A stretch of DNA of 8,241 bases, from NCBI GenBank assembly GCA_025456105.1, contig JALOLG010000043.1:1-8241 (forward strand), written 5' to 3'. The notes beneath the pieces are model-generated. The model ran no database searches and was not told where the DNA came from. It worked only from the letters and a program-made list of their open reading frames with translations. Position 1 is the first letter of the stretch. Every line of letters starts with the position of its first letter. This stretch comes from Ilumatobacteraceae bacterium (GTDB lineage: Bacteria; Actinomycetota; Acidimicrobiia; Acidimicrobiales; Ilumatobacteraceae). Position numbers and translations under genes: made by a program. Shown piece by piece: positions 1 through 6,678 of the stretch.

Positions 1-534
1 CCCGAAGCTCGCCTTGAGGCGGCGGAGCACGGCGTGCACGTCGATCGGGCGATCGCTCTCCACCCGGACGGGCCGGGCGATCACGGCTTTGGCCAGCCTG
101 CCGGCCCGCACGGCGTCGCGGGCGTGCTCGACCGCCCGCAGGTAGTGCTCCTCGGGCACGGCGGGGCGCAGCGTGAACGTCGCGGTCGACGGCGTGGGCG
201 CTGGCGCCGTCAGCTCGGCCTCGGCGCCGTCGATCCGGGTCACCCACGCGCGGCCGCTGCCGTCCTTGCCCACCAGCACCGCCGGGACCACGAGCTCGGC
301 CGGGCTCCCCGGCCGGAACGGCACCGCACCGATGGCCACCGGCCCAGGCGTTCCGCCGACGCGGTCGTCGTGGTCGATCGACGCCAGCAGCGCCGCCGCA
401 CCGTCGAGGTCGACGCGGGCGGCGGTGCCGCGGCCGGCGAACCCGACACCGTCACGGACGAACAGCACCCCGTCGCCGCGCGCGACGTCGTTGAGATCGA
501 CCGCGACCGGCAGTGGCTCGGTGACCGCGCGCAT
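1..534 (-). CDS. menF: Isochorismate synthase (MenF/EntC family), N-terminal part, cut by window edge
   Basis: Isochorismate synthase converts chorismate to isochorismate, the first committed step of menaquinone (or siderophore) synthesis, in the cytosol. The visible 178 residues run from ATG at 534 to the window edge without a stop. Residues about 22-40 (VLFVRDGVGFAGRG) match the opening strand of chorismate-using enzymes. Residues 132-156 (YLRAVEHARD, then GRLAKAVIARPV) match the start of the chorismate-binding domain; Lys149 in LAKAVIAR aligns with the general-base lysine of MenF/EntC. The catalytic C-terminal half lies outside the window. The start overlaps the menG stop by one base (TGATG), implying translational coupling in one transcript, and that neighbour favours a menaquinone rather than siderophore role. 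EntC-type or salicylate synthase is the alternative, not excluded by this fragment. Confidence 0.85.
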   Translation of the reverse strand, partial: MRAVTEPLPVAVDLNDVARGDGVLFVRDGVGFAGRGTAARVDLDGAAALLASIDHDDRVGGTPGPVAIGAVPFRPGSPAELVVPAVLVGKDGSGRAWVTRIDGAEAELTAPAPTPSTATFTLRPAVPEEHYLRAVEHARDAVRAGRLAKAVIARPVRVESDRPIDVHAVLRRLKASFG

Positions 535-1247
535 CAGCGGCGCGTGGCGGTGAGGAGCTGGGTGATGCCGCCCGAGAGGGGTCGGTGCCGGGCGCCGTCG
601 AAGCCGGCGTCGGCGAGCATCTGGAGCATCGTGGCCGGCTCGGGCAGGTAGGCGACGCTGCGGGGCAGGTAGCGGTAGGCGGCGGGATCCGACAGCAGAC
701 CGCCGATGCGCGGCACGACCTTGCCGAAGTAGATCCCGTTGCCCCAGCGGACGAGGGGGTTGTGGGGGACGCCGACGTCGAGCAGCGCGATCCGCCCACC
801 GGTGCGCAGCACACGCGCCAGCTCGTCGAAGAAGGCCTGGAGATCGACCAGGTTGCGCAGCGCGAACCCGCAGGTGACCCCGTCGGCGCAGGCGTCGGGC
901 ACGGGCAGCCGGAGGATGTCGGCCTGCACGCGCGGCGCGCCCGACCGGTCGGCCGCCAGCATGCCGAAGCTGAGGTCGATCGAGATCGGCCGGTGGCCGG
1001 CTCGTTCGAGGTCGACGCACAGGTCGCCGGTGCCGCTCGCCAGGTCGAGCACGCGGCTCCCGGGCGGGAGCCCGAGCGAGCCGATGGCGAGGCGTCGCCA
1101 CCTGACGTCGAGCCGGAACGTCATGACCCGGTTCACGAGGTCGTAGCGCGGCGCGATCGCGTCGAACATGTCGCGCACCGCACGCTGCTTCTCGTCGCCC
1201 TCGGGGAGGGTGTCGCGGTCCCACGAGCGGGGTTCGGCGCCGGTCAC
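534..1247 (-). CDS. menG: Demethylmenaquinone methyltransferase (MenG/UbiE)
   Basis: SAM-dependent C-methyltransferase that turns demethylmenaquinone into menaquinone, the last step of the pathway, at the cytosolic membrane face. The 237-residue product has the expected family length. DMFDAIAPRYDLVNRVMTF (27-45) is the UbiE/COQ5 signature region, VLDLASGTGDL (66-76) is SAM motif I, GFALRNLVD (127-135) corresponds to the family FGxRN motif, and RVLRTGGRIALLDV (145-158) is the second signature with Thr-Gly-Gly for the usual Pro-Gly-Gly. The end, PLSGGITQLLTATR, is typical. I chose GTG 1247 because TACCCT lies 7 bases upstream. An in-frame ATG at 1304 adds 19 residues without family similarity and leaves only 6 bases to the divergent gene. 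It overlaps the following isochorismate synthase gene by one base. Confidence 0.92.
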   Translation of the reverse strand: MTGAEPRSWDRDTLPEGDEKQRAVRDMFDAIAPRYDLVNRVMTFRLDVRWRRLAIGSLGLPPGSRVLDLASGTGDLCVDLERAGHRPISIDLSFGMLAADRSGAPRVQADILRLPVPDACADGVTCGFALRNLVDLQAFFDELARVLRTGGRIALLDVGVPHNPLVRWGNGIYFGKVVPRIGGLLSDPAAYRYLPRSVAYLPEPATMLQMLADAGFDGARHRPLSGGITQLLTATRR

Positions 1248-1254
1248 CGGGTCG

Positions 1255-1260
1255 AGGGTA
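1255..1260 (-). promoter_or_regulatory. Candidate -10 element of menG
   Basis: TACCCT on the minus strand fits the actinobacterial TAnnnT -10 pattern and ends 7 bases before the GTG start of menG, so transcription would begin at or next to the start codon. No convincing -35 is seen and there is no Shine-Dalgarno sequence. Inference from spacing only. Confidence 0.4.
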
Positions 1261-1297
1261 ACGGCCCGGTCGGCTCGCCGGCCGCGGTGCCGGGCGG

Positions 1298-1317
1298 CGA
1301 TCATGGCGGCATGATCG
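1298..1317. promoter_or_regulatory. Perfect 8-bp dyad over the acyl-CoA dehydrogenase start, candidate operator
   Basis: The arms CGATCATG (1298-1305) and CATGATCG (1310-1317) are perfect reverse complements around a GCGG centre. The right arm contains the ATG (1311-1313) of the acyl-CoA dehydrogenase. The left arm contains GATCAT (1299-1304), the best available -10-like hexamer, 6 bases before that ATG. The arms are AT-richer than the surroundings. The symmetry and position suit a dimeric repressor such as those of the TetR or GntR type that control fatty-acid genes. In RNA with a 5' leader it could also fold and hide the start codon. The regulator is unknown and the site is inferred. Confidence 0.4.
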
Positions 1318-2531
1318 ACTTCTCCTTCCCGCCCGACGTCGAGGAGGTCCGCCTCAAGGTCCGTGAGTTCATGGACACCCGCGTGCGGCCGGAGTGGGAG
1401 TCGATCGACCAGTCCGACCGCAAGCAGCTCGTCGGCACCATCGTGCAGCTCCGCAAGGAGGCCAAGGAGGACTGGGGCCTGTGGCTGCCCCACATGCCGC
1501 CCGAGTGGGGCGGGATGGGGCTCGGCCCGACGGCGATGGCCGCCGTGTCGGCCGAGGCCGCCAAGGTGGGCATCGGGCCGTTCGTCCTCAACGCCCAGGC
1601 GCCCGACGAGGGCAACCAGCACACGCTGCTGCACTGGGCCACCGACGAGCAGAAGGAGAAGTACCTCCGCCCGCTGTGCGAGGGCACCGCGCGGTCGTGC
1701 TTCGCGATGACCGAGCCGGAGGTGGCCGGCTCCGACCCGACGCTCATCAAGACGTTCGCCTACCCGGACGGCGACGAGTGGGTGATCAACGGGCACAAGT
1801 GGTTCATCTCCGGTGCTCGTGGGGCGCAGTTCGCGCTGCTCGTCGCCCGCACCGAGGAGGACCCCGACCTGCCGCAGGCGGCGAACAGCTGCTTCATCGT
1901 CGACCTGCCGTCGGAGGGCTGGAACATCGTCCGCGACGTGCACACGATGTCGGGTGGCCACAACCACTGCGAGATCCTCATCGAGGACCTCCGGGTCCCG
2001 GCCGCGAACATGCTCGGCGGCCGCGGCCAGGGGCACCTGCTCGGCCAGTACCGGCTCGGCCCGGCCCGCCTCGCGCACTGCATGCGCTGGATCGGCCAGG
2101 CGGAGATCGCGCTCGACATGATGGTGGCGCGCTCGCTCGAGCGGTACTCGCACGGCTCGCTGCTCGCCGAGAAGCAGGGCATCCAGTGGCTCATCGCCGA
2201 TTCGGCGGTCGAGCTGTACCAGTGCAAGCTGATGGTGCTCCACGCGGCGTACCAGATCGAGCACGGCCACGACTTCACCGCGGTGGTGTCGATGGCCAAG
2301 CACTTCGTGGCCAACAGCCTGTGGCGGATCATCGACCGGGCGATCCAGGTGCACGGTGCGCTCGGCTACTCCACCGACACGCCGCTCGCGCACATGCTCA
2401 CGCAGGCGCGCTGGGCGCGCTTCGCCGACGGCGCCGACGAGATCCACCAGATGCGGATCGCGCAGCGCACCATCGCGGCGTACAAGGACCACGGCACCAC
2501 CAAGGTGGCCACCGGCGACCTGCCGCTCTGA
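1311..2531 (+). CDS. Acyl-CoA dehydrogenase, ACAD10/11-like
   Basis: FAD enzyme predicted to oxidise an acyl-CoA to the trans-2-enoyl-CoA in beta-oxidation, passing electrons to electron-transfer flavoprotein; cytosolic. The 406 residues form the full fold: N-terminal helical domain (1-125), middle beta domain with FAMTEPEVAGSD (131-142, flavin/substrate loop) and WVINGHKWFISGA (157-169), and C-terminal helical domain with IQVHGALGYS (345-354) and FADGADEIH (371-379). The last motif aligns with the YEGT region holding the catalytic Glu of medium-chain dehydrogenases, and Asp373 stands at that place, as I recall for ACAD10/11-like proteins. The start gives the usual MIDFSFPPDVEEVR opening; no Shine-Dalgarno is seen and a dyad covers the ATG. 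It is divergent from menG and converges on a CoA ligase with 15 bases between stops. The substrate is unknown; branched or steroid side-chain acyl-CoAs are possible. Confidence 0.95.
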   Translation: MIDFSFPPDVEEVRLKVREFMDTRVRPEWESIDQSDRKQLVGTIVQLRKEAKEDWGLWLPHMPPEWGGMGLGPTAMAAVSAEAAKVGIGPFVLNAQAPDEGNQHTLLHWATDEQKEKYLRPLCEGTARSCFAMTEPEVAGSDPTLIKTFAYPDGDEWVINGHKWFISGARGAQFALLVARTEEDPDLPQAANSCFIVDLPSEGWNIVRDVHTMSGGHNHCEILIEDLRVPAANMLGGRGQGHLLGQYRLGPARLAHCMRWIGQAEIALDMMVARSLERYSHGSLLAEKQGIQWLIADSAVELYQCKLMVLHAAYQIEHGHDFTAVVSMAKHFVANSLWRIIDRAIQVHGALGYSTDTPLAHMLTQARWARFADGADEIHQMRIAQRTIAAYKDHGTTKVATGDLPL

Positions 2532-2540
2532 GAGGTCGCC
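2514..2540. terminator. Candidate bidirectional terminator at convergent gene ends
   Basis: GGCGACCT (2514-2521) and AGGTCGCC (2533-2540) form a perfect 8-bp stem with an 11-base loop. The hairpin spans the stop codon of the acyl-CoA dehydrogenase (2529-2531) and reaches into the 15-base gap before the stop of the convergent CoA ligase. There is no T-tract on either side, so it is not a textbook intrinsic terminator, but U-poor hairpins are common at gene ends in high-GC actinobacteria. Confidence 0.4.
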
Positions 2541-2546
2541 CGCGGT

Positions 2547-4193
2547 TCAGGCGCTCTCGGCGGCCACCGCGGTCGCCCAGCGGTAGTCCGCCTTGCCGCT
2601 CGGCGAGCGGACGATCTCGTCGACGAACACCACGGCCTTGGGGAGCTTGTAGCGGGCGATGTGGCGCTCGGCCTCGGCCAGCACGCCGGCCTCGTCGAGC
2701 TCGTGGCCGTCGCGGCGGCGCACGATGGCCACGACCTCCTTGCCCCACCGCTCGCTGGGCCGGCCGGCCACGACGCAGTCGTACACCGCGGGGTGCGCCT
2801 TGATGGCGGCCTCGACCTCCTCGGCGAAGATCTTCTCGCCCCCGGAGTTGATGGTGACCGAGTCGCGCCCGTGGAGCTCGACGACCCCGTCGGCCCGCAG
2901 TCGTGCCCGGTCGCCCGGCACCGCGTACCGGACGCCGTCGATGACGGGGTAGGTGCGTGCCGTCTTCGCGGCGTCACCGAGGTAGCCGAGCGCGAGGCGC
3001 CCGCTCTTGGCGAGCCACCCGAGCTCGTCGTGGCCGGGCTCGAGCACGCGGTCGAGGTCGGCCGAGAGCACGTGGTTGCCCGGCGTGAGCTCGAACGTGC
3101 CGGTGGTGGCCCCACCGCCCGTGGACACGTGCGACATCTGCCCACCCGCCTCCGAGGAGCCGAGGCCGTCGACGATCATGAGGGTCGGCAGGTGGCGCAG
3201 GAGCTCGTCCTTGAGCGGCGCCGAGAGGGCGGCACCACCCGACAGCAGCACGGTGAGGCTCGACAGGTCGTAGGGGTGCCGGTCGAGCTCGTCGAGGAGC
3301 GGGCGGGCGAAGGCGTCGCCGACGATGAGGAGGAAGTTCAGCTGCTCGCGCTCGACGAGGCCCCAGATGTCGGCCGGGTCGAGCCGCTCGGGCACCGACT
3401 GGATGAAGATCGTGCCGCCGCCGAGCCAGGTGCGGAAGCTCATCCAGTGGCCGGCGCCGTGCATGAACGGCGGGGCGAGCAGCGCGCGCAGGCCGGTGTT
3501 CGCCTCGGCGAGGAACTCCTCGACGGTCGTCGCGGTCTTCGAGCCGCCGAAGCACTCGACCATGGCGTCGCCGTTGCGCCACATGACGCCCTTGGGCATG
3601 CCGGTGGTGCCCCCGGTGTAGAGCAGGTAGAGGTCGTCGGGGCTCGGGCGCTGCGCCGGCGCCGTCGGGGCAGCGGCGGCGAGGGCGTCCTCGTACCACT
3701 CGGCGCCGGGCAGGAGGTCGTGGCCCGACTCGTCGGGCACCTGGAGCACGACCCGCAGGTCGGGCAGGTCGGGCAGGACCTCGGCGAGGGTGGGGGCGAA
3801 CGCCGAGTGCACCACGACGGCGGCCGCGCTCGAGTCGGTGAGCAGGTAGCGCAGCTCCTCGGCCACGTACCGGTAGTTCACGTTCAGCGGGGCGACGCGC
3901 GCCTTGATCGCGCCGAGCATGCACTCGAGGTACTCGTTGCCGTTGTGGAGGTAGATGGCGAGGTGGTCCTGACCACTCTCGTGCTGTGCCAGCTCGCTGC
4001 GCTCGACGTGGCACCCGAGCCCGCGTCCGGCGAGGTGGTTCGCGAGCCGGTCGGTGCGCTCGCGCATGTCGGCCCACGTGAACCGGCGATCGCGGAACAC
4101 CAGGCACTCCTGGTCGGCGCGGCTGGCCGCGATCGCGTCGATGACCTCGGCGAGGCCGCGCTCGTGGGTGTCGGGCTCGGGCTGGTCGGTCAT
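2547..4193 (-). CDS. Acyl-CoA synthetase, AMP-binding, FadD17/FadD19-like
   Basis: Adenylate-forming ligase that activates a carboxylic acid with ATP and joins it to CoA. The 548 residues are full length and carry all core motifs: P-loop YTGGTTGMPKGV (192-203), aromatic-rich substrate region with PPFMHGAGHW (241-250), GLGSSEAG (343-350, A5), the hinge and A8 region GRDSVTINSGGEKIFAEEVE (442-461), and the C-terminal catalytic Lys534 in RSPSGKADY. The NVNYRYVAEELRYLL (104-118) and RWATA ending resemble mycobacterial FadD17/FadD19, ligases for steroid side chains and other long or branched acids; the true substrate cannot be read from sequence. Residues 61-75 (CHVERSELAQHESGQ) are longer than the equivalent loop in FadD19, which I believe is a subfamily trait. 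Start ATG 4193 has TACGGT 8 bases upstream. It converges with the dehydrogenase, a plausible next enzyme in the same pathway. Confidence 0.94.
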   Translation of the reverse strand: MTDQPEPDTHERGLAEVIDAIAASRADQECLVFRDRRFTWADMRERTDRLANHLAGRGLGCHVERSELAQHESGQDHLAIYLHNGNEYLECMLGAIKARVAPLNVNYRYVAEELRYLLTDSSAAAVVVHSAFAPTLAEVLPDLPDLRVVLQVPDESGHDLLPGAEWYEDALAAAAPTAPAQRPSPDDLYLLYTGGTTGMPKGVMWRNGDAMVECFGGSKTATTVEEFLAEANTGLRALLAPPFMHGAGHWMSFRTWLGGGTIFIQSVPERLDPADIWGLVEREQLNFLLIVGDAFARPLLDELDRHPYDLSSLTVLLSGGAALSAPLKDELLRHLPTLMIVDGLGSSEAGGQMSHVSTGGGATTGTFELTPGNHVLSADLDRVLEPGHDELGWLAKSGRLALGYLGDAAKTARTYPVIDGVRYAVPGDRARLRADGVVELHGRDSVTINSGGEKIFAEEVEAAIKAHPAVYDCVVAGRPSERWGKEVVAIVRRRDGHELDEAGVLAEAERHIARYKLPKAVVFVDEIVRSPSGKADYRWATAVAAESA

Positions 4194-4201
4194 GGGGGGC
4201 G

Positions 4202-4231
4202 ACCGTACGAACCGGCAGCGACGACCGTCGA
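4202..4231 (-). promoter_or_regulatory. Candidate promoter of the acyl-CoA synthetase gene
   Basis: On the minus strand, TCGACG (4226-4231; four of six matches to TTGACA), an 18-base spacer, then TACGGT (4202-4207), ending 8 bases before ATG 4193. The bases between the -10 and the ATG are CGCCCCCC, with no possible Shine-Dalgarno, so the transcript is probably leaderless. GACCGT on the plus strand occurs at both 4201-4206 and 4223-4228, overlapping the two promoter elements. Confidence 0.45.
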
Positions 4232-4254
4232 ATCCTGCCTGGCGGGCCGCTGTG

Positions 4255-4260
4255 TAGGGT
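4255..4260 (+). promoter_or_regulatory. Candidate -10 element of the LLM oxidoreductase gene
   Basis: TAGGGT fits TAnnnT and ends 6 bases before ATG 4267, so transcription would start at about the A of the ATG. No clear -35 is visible. AGGG within it could also act as a weak ribosome-binding site if the transcript started further upstream. Confidence 0.42.
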
Positions 4261-4266
4261 CGGCCC

Positions 4267-5235
4267 ATGGCTGCGCCACGCATCACGTTCGGGGTCTTCA
4301 TGCCGCAGGGCTGGAAGATGGAGCTCGTCGGGATCGACGGGGCCACGGCCAAGTGGGACACGGCGGTCGCGATCGCGCAGCGCGCCGAGGCACTGGGCTT
4401 CGACTCGATCTGGGTGTACGACCACGTGCACAACGTGCCGCGTCCGGCGCACGAGGCGGTCTTCGAGTGCTGGACCACGGTCGCCGCGGTGAGCCAGCTC
4501 ACCTCCACCATCCGCCTCGGCCAGATGGTGGGCTGCAACAGCTACCGCAACCCGGCACTGCTCGCGAAGATCACCTCGACGGTCGACGTCATCTCCGGCG
4601 GCCGACTCGACTGGGGCATCGGAGCGGGGTGGTACGAGAACGAGTACCGGGGCTACGGGTACACGTTCCCGAAGCCGAAGGACCGCATCGGCATGCTCGA
4701 CGAGGCCGTGCAGATCGTGCGCTCGATGTGGACCGAGCCCGAGACCACCTTCGACGGCGAGTACTACACGCTGAACCGGGCGAACTGCGATCCCAAGCCG
4801 CTGCAGTCGCCGCACCCGCCGATCTGGATCGGCGGTGGGGGTGAGCAGCTCACGCTGCGCACGGTGGCCCGGTATGCGGATTGCTCGAACTTCGGTGGGC
4901 AGCCCGAGCAGTGGGCGCACAAGCGCGACGTGCTGCGCGCCCACTGCGCCGAGGTCGGCCGCGATCCCGACGAGATCCGCATGACCTGGTCGCCCGAGGT
5001 GTTCATCCGCGAGACCGAGGCCGAGATCGAGGCCGCCGGCACCCGCAGCCTGTGGGGCGAGCCGGCCGAGTCGTGGCGCGCCGGCAACCTCGTGGGCACC
5101 CCGGAGCAGGTGGCCGAGAAGATCCGCACCTACGTGGAGCTGGGCTGCTCGGGGTTCGTGCCGTGGTGCGCGGACTACCCCGACACCGAGACCCTCGAGC
5201 TGCTCGGCACCCGAGTCGTCCCCGAGTTCCGCTGA
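4267..5235 (+). CDS. F420-dependent LLM-class oxidoreductase, Rv1855c family
   Basis: Luciferase-like TIM-barrel oxidoreductase, predicted to use deazaflavin F420 (FMN less likely) for hydride transfer to an unknown substrate; cytosolic. The 322 residues start with strand 1 ITFGVFMPQG (6-15). DSIWVYDHVHNVPRP (46-60), IRLGQMVGCNSYRNPALLAKITSTVDVISGGRLDWGIGAGW split over 82-122, and the PPIWIGGGGEQLTLRTVARYAD stretch (184-205) are the usual LLM strand and cofactor-binding positions. NLVGTPEQVAEKI (274-286) and GFVPWCADYP (296-305) near the end match the subfamily seen in mycobacteria as Rv1855c, whose reaction is not established to my knowledge. ATG 4267 is the only start that keeps strand 1 intact. 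It is divergent from the CoA ligase (73-base gap) and convergent with the MaoC gene. Confidence 0.95.
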   Translation: MAAPRITFGVFMPQGWKMELVGIDGATAKWDTAVAIAQRAEALGFDSIWVYDHVHNVPRPAHEAVFECWTTVAAVSQLTSTIRLGQMVGCNSYRNPALLAKITSTVDVISGGRLDWGIGAGWYENEYRGYGYTFPKPKDRIGMLDEAVQIVRSMWTEPETTFDGEYYTLNRANCDPKPLQSPHPPIWIGGGGEQLTLRTVARYADCSNFGGQPEQWAHKRDVLRAHCAEVGRDPDEIRMTWSPEVFIRETEAEIEAAGTRSLWGEPAESWRAGNLVGTPEQVAEKIRTYVELGCSGFVPWCADYPDTETLELLGTRVVPEFR

Positions 5236-5239
5236 CGAC

Positions 5240-5316
5240 CCGAGTGCTGGCGTCCGTCGGAGTGTCAGCGGCGCGCCCCGCCGTACGTCGACACTCGGAG
5301 CGACGTCAGCACTCGG
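5240..5316. repeat. Long imperfect inverted repeat between convergent genes, candidate terminator or extragenic element
   Basis: Arms 5240-5270 and 5286-5316 pair over 31 positions around a 15-base GC loop. In a plus-strand transcript there are 25 Watson-Crick pairs, 2 G-U pairs and 4 mismatches; on the minus strand the two G-U positions become A-C mismatches, so the plus transcript folds better. Each arm holds two CCGAGTG-like boxes 18 bases apart (GAGTG at 5242 and 5260; CACTC at 5292 and 5310), four boxes in all. It fills nearly the whole gap between the LLM and MaoC stop codons. There is no T-tract. Likely roles are a bidirectional terminator or a dispersed extragenic palindrome. Confidence 0.65.
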
Positions 5317-5317
5317 A

Positions 5318-5776
5318 TCAGACGTAGTAGCGGAAGATCACCTCGGCGACGCAGGAGGGCTTCGGGGCGCCCTCCACCTCGAACGCGAACTCCATGGTCA
5401 CCTGCGCGCCGCCGGCGACGTCCTCGACGTTCAGCAGCTTCGCGCCCAGGCGGAGCTTGGAGCCCACGGGCACGGGTGAGGGGAAGCGGACCTTGCCGCA
5501 GCCGTAGTTGACGCCCATCGAGATCCCCGACACTCCGAAGATCTGCGGCGACAGCGACGGCCCGAGCGACAGCGTGAGGTAGCCGTGGGCGATCGGGCCG
5601 CCGAACGGGCCCGACTTCGCCCGCTCCACGTCGACGTGGATCCACTGGTGGTCGCCGGTGGCGTCGGCGAACAGGTTCACCTGCTCCTGGGTGATCTCGA
5701 CGTAGTCGCTGTAGCCGAGGTGCTCGCCGACGAGGGACTTCAGCTCGTCGATGCCGTTGATGATGCGCGCTGCCAT
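5318..5776 (-). CDS. MaoC-family (3R)-hydroxyacyl-CoA dehydratase, HtdZ/Rv0130-like
   Basis: Single hot-dog-fold enoyl-CoA hydratase/dehydratase, expected to interconvert a trans-2-enoyl-CoA and the (3R)-hydroxyacyl-CoA as a dimer. All 152 residues are accounted for. The hydratase-2 motif is clear in LFADATGDHQWIHVD (35-49), with the catalytic pair Asp42 and His47, followed by GPFGGPIAHGYLTLSL (56-71). KVRFPSPVPVGSKLRL (95-110) and the PSCVAEVIFRYYV end (140-152) closely resemble mycobacterial Rv0130 (HtdZ) as I recall it. Start ATG 5776 gives the standard MAARIINGIDELKSLVG opening; no Shine-Dalgarno is seen, only a weak -10-like CACACT (5784-5789) 7 bases upstream. The gene is divergent from era and convergent with the LLM gene. 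It could work after the nearby dehydrogenase, but it is not in an operon with it. Confidence 0.94.
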   Translation of the reverse strand: MAARIINGIDELKSLVGEHLGYSDYVEITQEQVNLFADATGDHQWIHVDVERAKSGPFGGPIAHGYLTLSLGPSLSPQIFGVSGISMGVNYGCGKVRFPSPVPVGSKLRLGAKLLNVEDVAGGAQVTMEFAFEVEGAPKPSCVAEVIFRYYV

Positions 5777-5800
5777 GCCGCGGAGTGTGGCACACGCGGC
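5777..5800. promoter_or_regulatory. Imperfect dyad in the maoC-era divergent promoter region
   Basis: GCCGC (5777-5781) pairs with GCGGC (5796-5800), and inside it GTGTG (5785-5789) pairs with CACAC (5791-5795) around one G; three left-side bases are unmatched. It lies immediately before the MaoC start and covers its weak -10-like hexamer. It could be an operator, or chance symmetry in GC-rich DNA. Confidence 0.25.
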
Positions 5801-5804
5801 CTGC

Positions 5805-5811
5805 TACGAAT
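5805..5811 (+). promoter_or_regulatory. Candidate -10 element of era
   Basis: TACGAAT is a near match to TATAAT/TAnnnT and lies 5-6 bases before GTG 5817. No Shine-Dalgarno or clear -35 is present, again consistent with a leaderless start. It supports GTG 5817 over upstream in-frame starts. Confidence 0.35.
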
Positions 5812-5816
5812 GCGCC

Positions 5817-6677
<861 letters not shown>

Positions 6678-6678
6678 G

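Noticed and set aside
1248..1304. Upstream ATG (1304) as the menG start
   Set aside because: The extra 19 residues have no family similarity, and it would leave only 6 bases to the divergent gene; GTG 1247 has a well-placed -10 element.
534..2492. Very long open frames antisense to recognised genes (for example 1305-2492 minus, 585-1310 plus, 2661-4266 plus, 4194-4944 minus)
   Set aside because: They read as Arg/Ala/Gly/Pro-rich protein without domains, opposite genes with clear family motifs. High-GC DNA has few stop codons, so such shadows are expected.
3963..3976. Inverted repeat GTGGTC-CT-GACCAC in the CoA ligase gene
   Set aside because: It is short, lies inside a coding region far from the gene ends, and is explained by codon use in GC-rich DNA.
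3969..4013. Extra loop (residues 61-75) in the CoA ligase compared with FadD19, considered as a recent insertion
   Set aside because: The frame and base composition match the rest of the gene, no target duplication is seen, and I recall similar loops in related actinobacterial ligases.
1311..5776. The lipid genes as one new biosynthetic or degradative cluster
   Set aside because: Each family is common in actinobacteria, the genes are on alternating strands, and nothing in the sequence ties them to a specific shared substrate.
5751..5816. Upstream in-frame ATG starts for era
   Set aside because: They overlap the divergent maoC start and add residues not found in Era; the GTG at 5817 gives the normal N-terminus.
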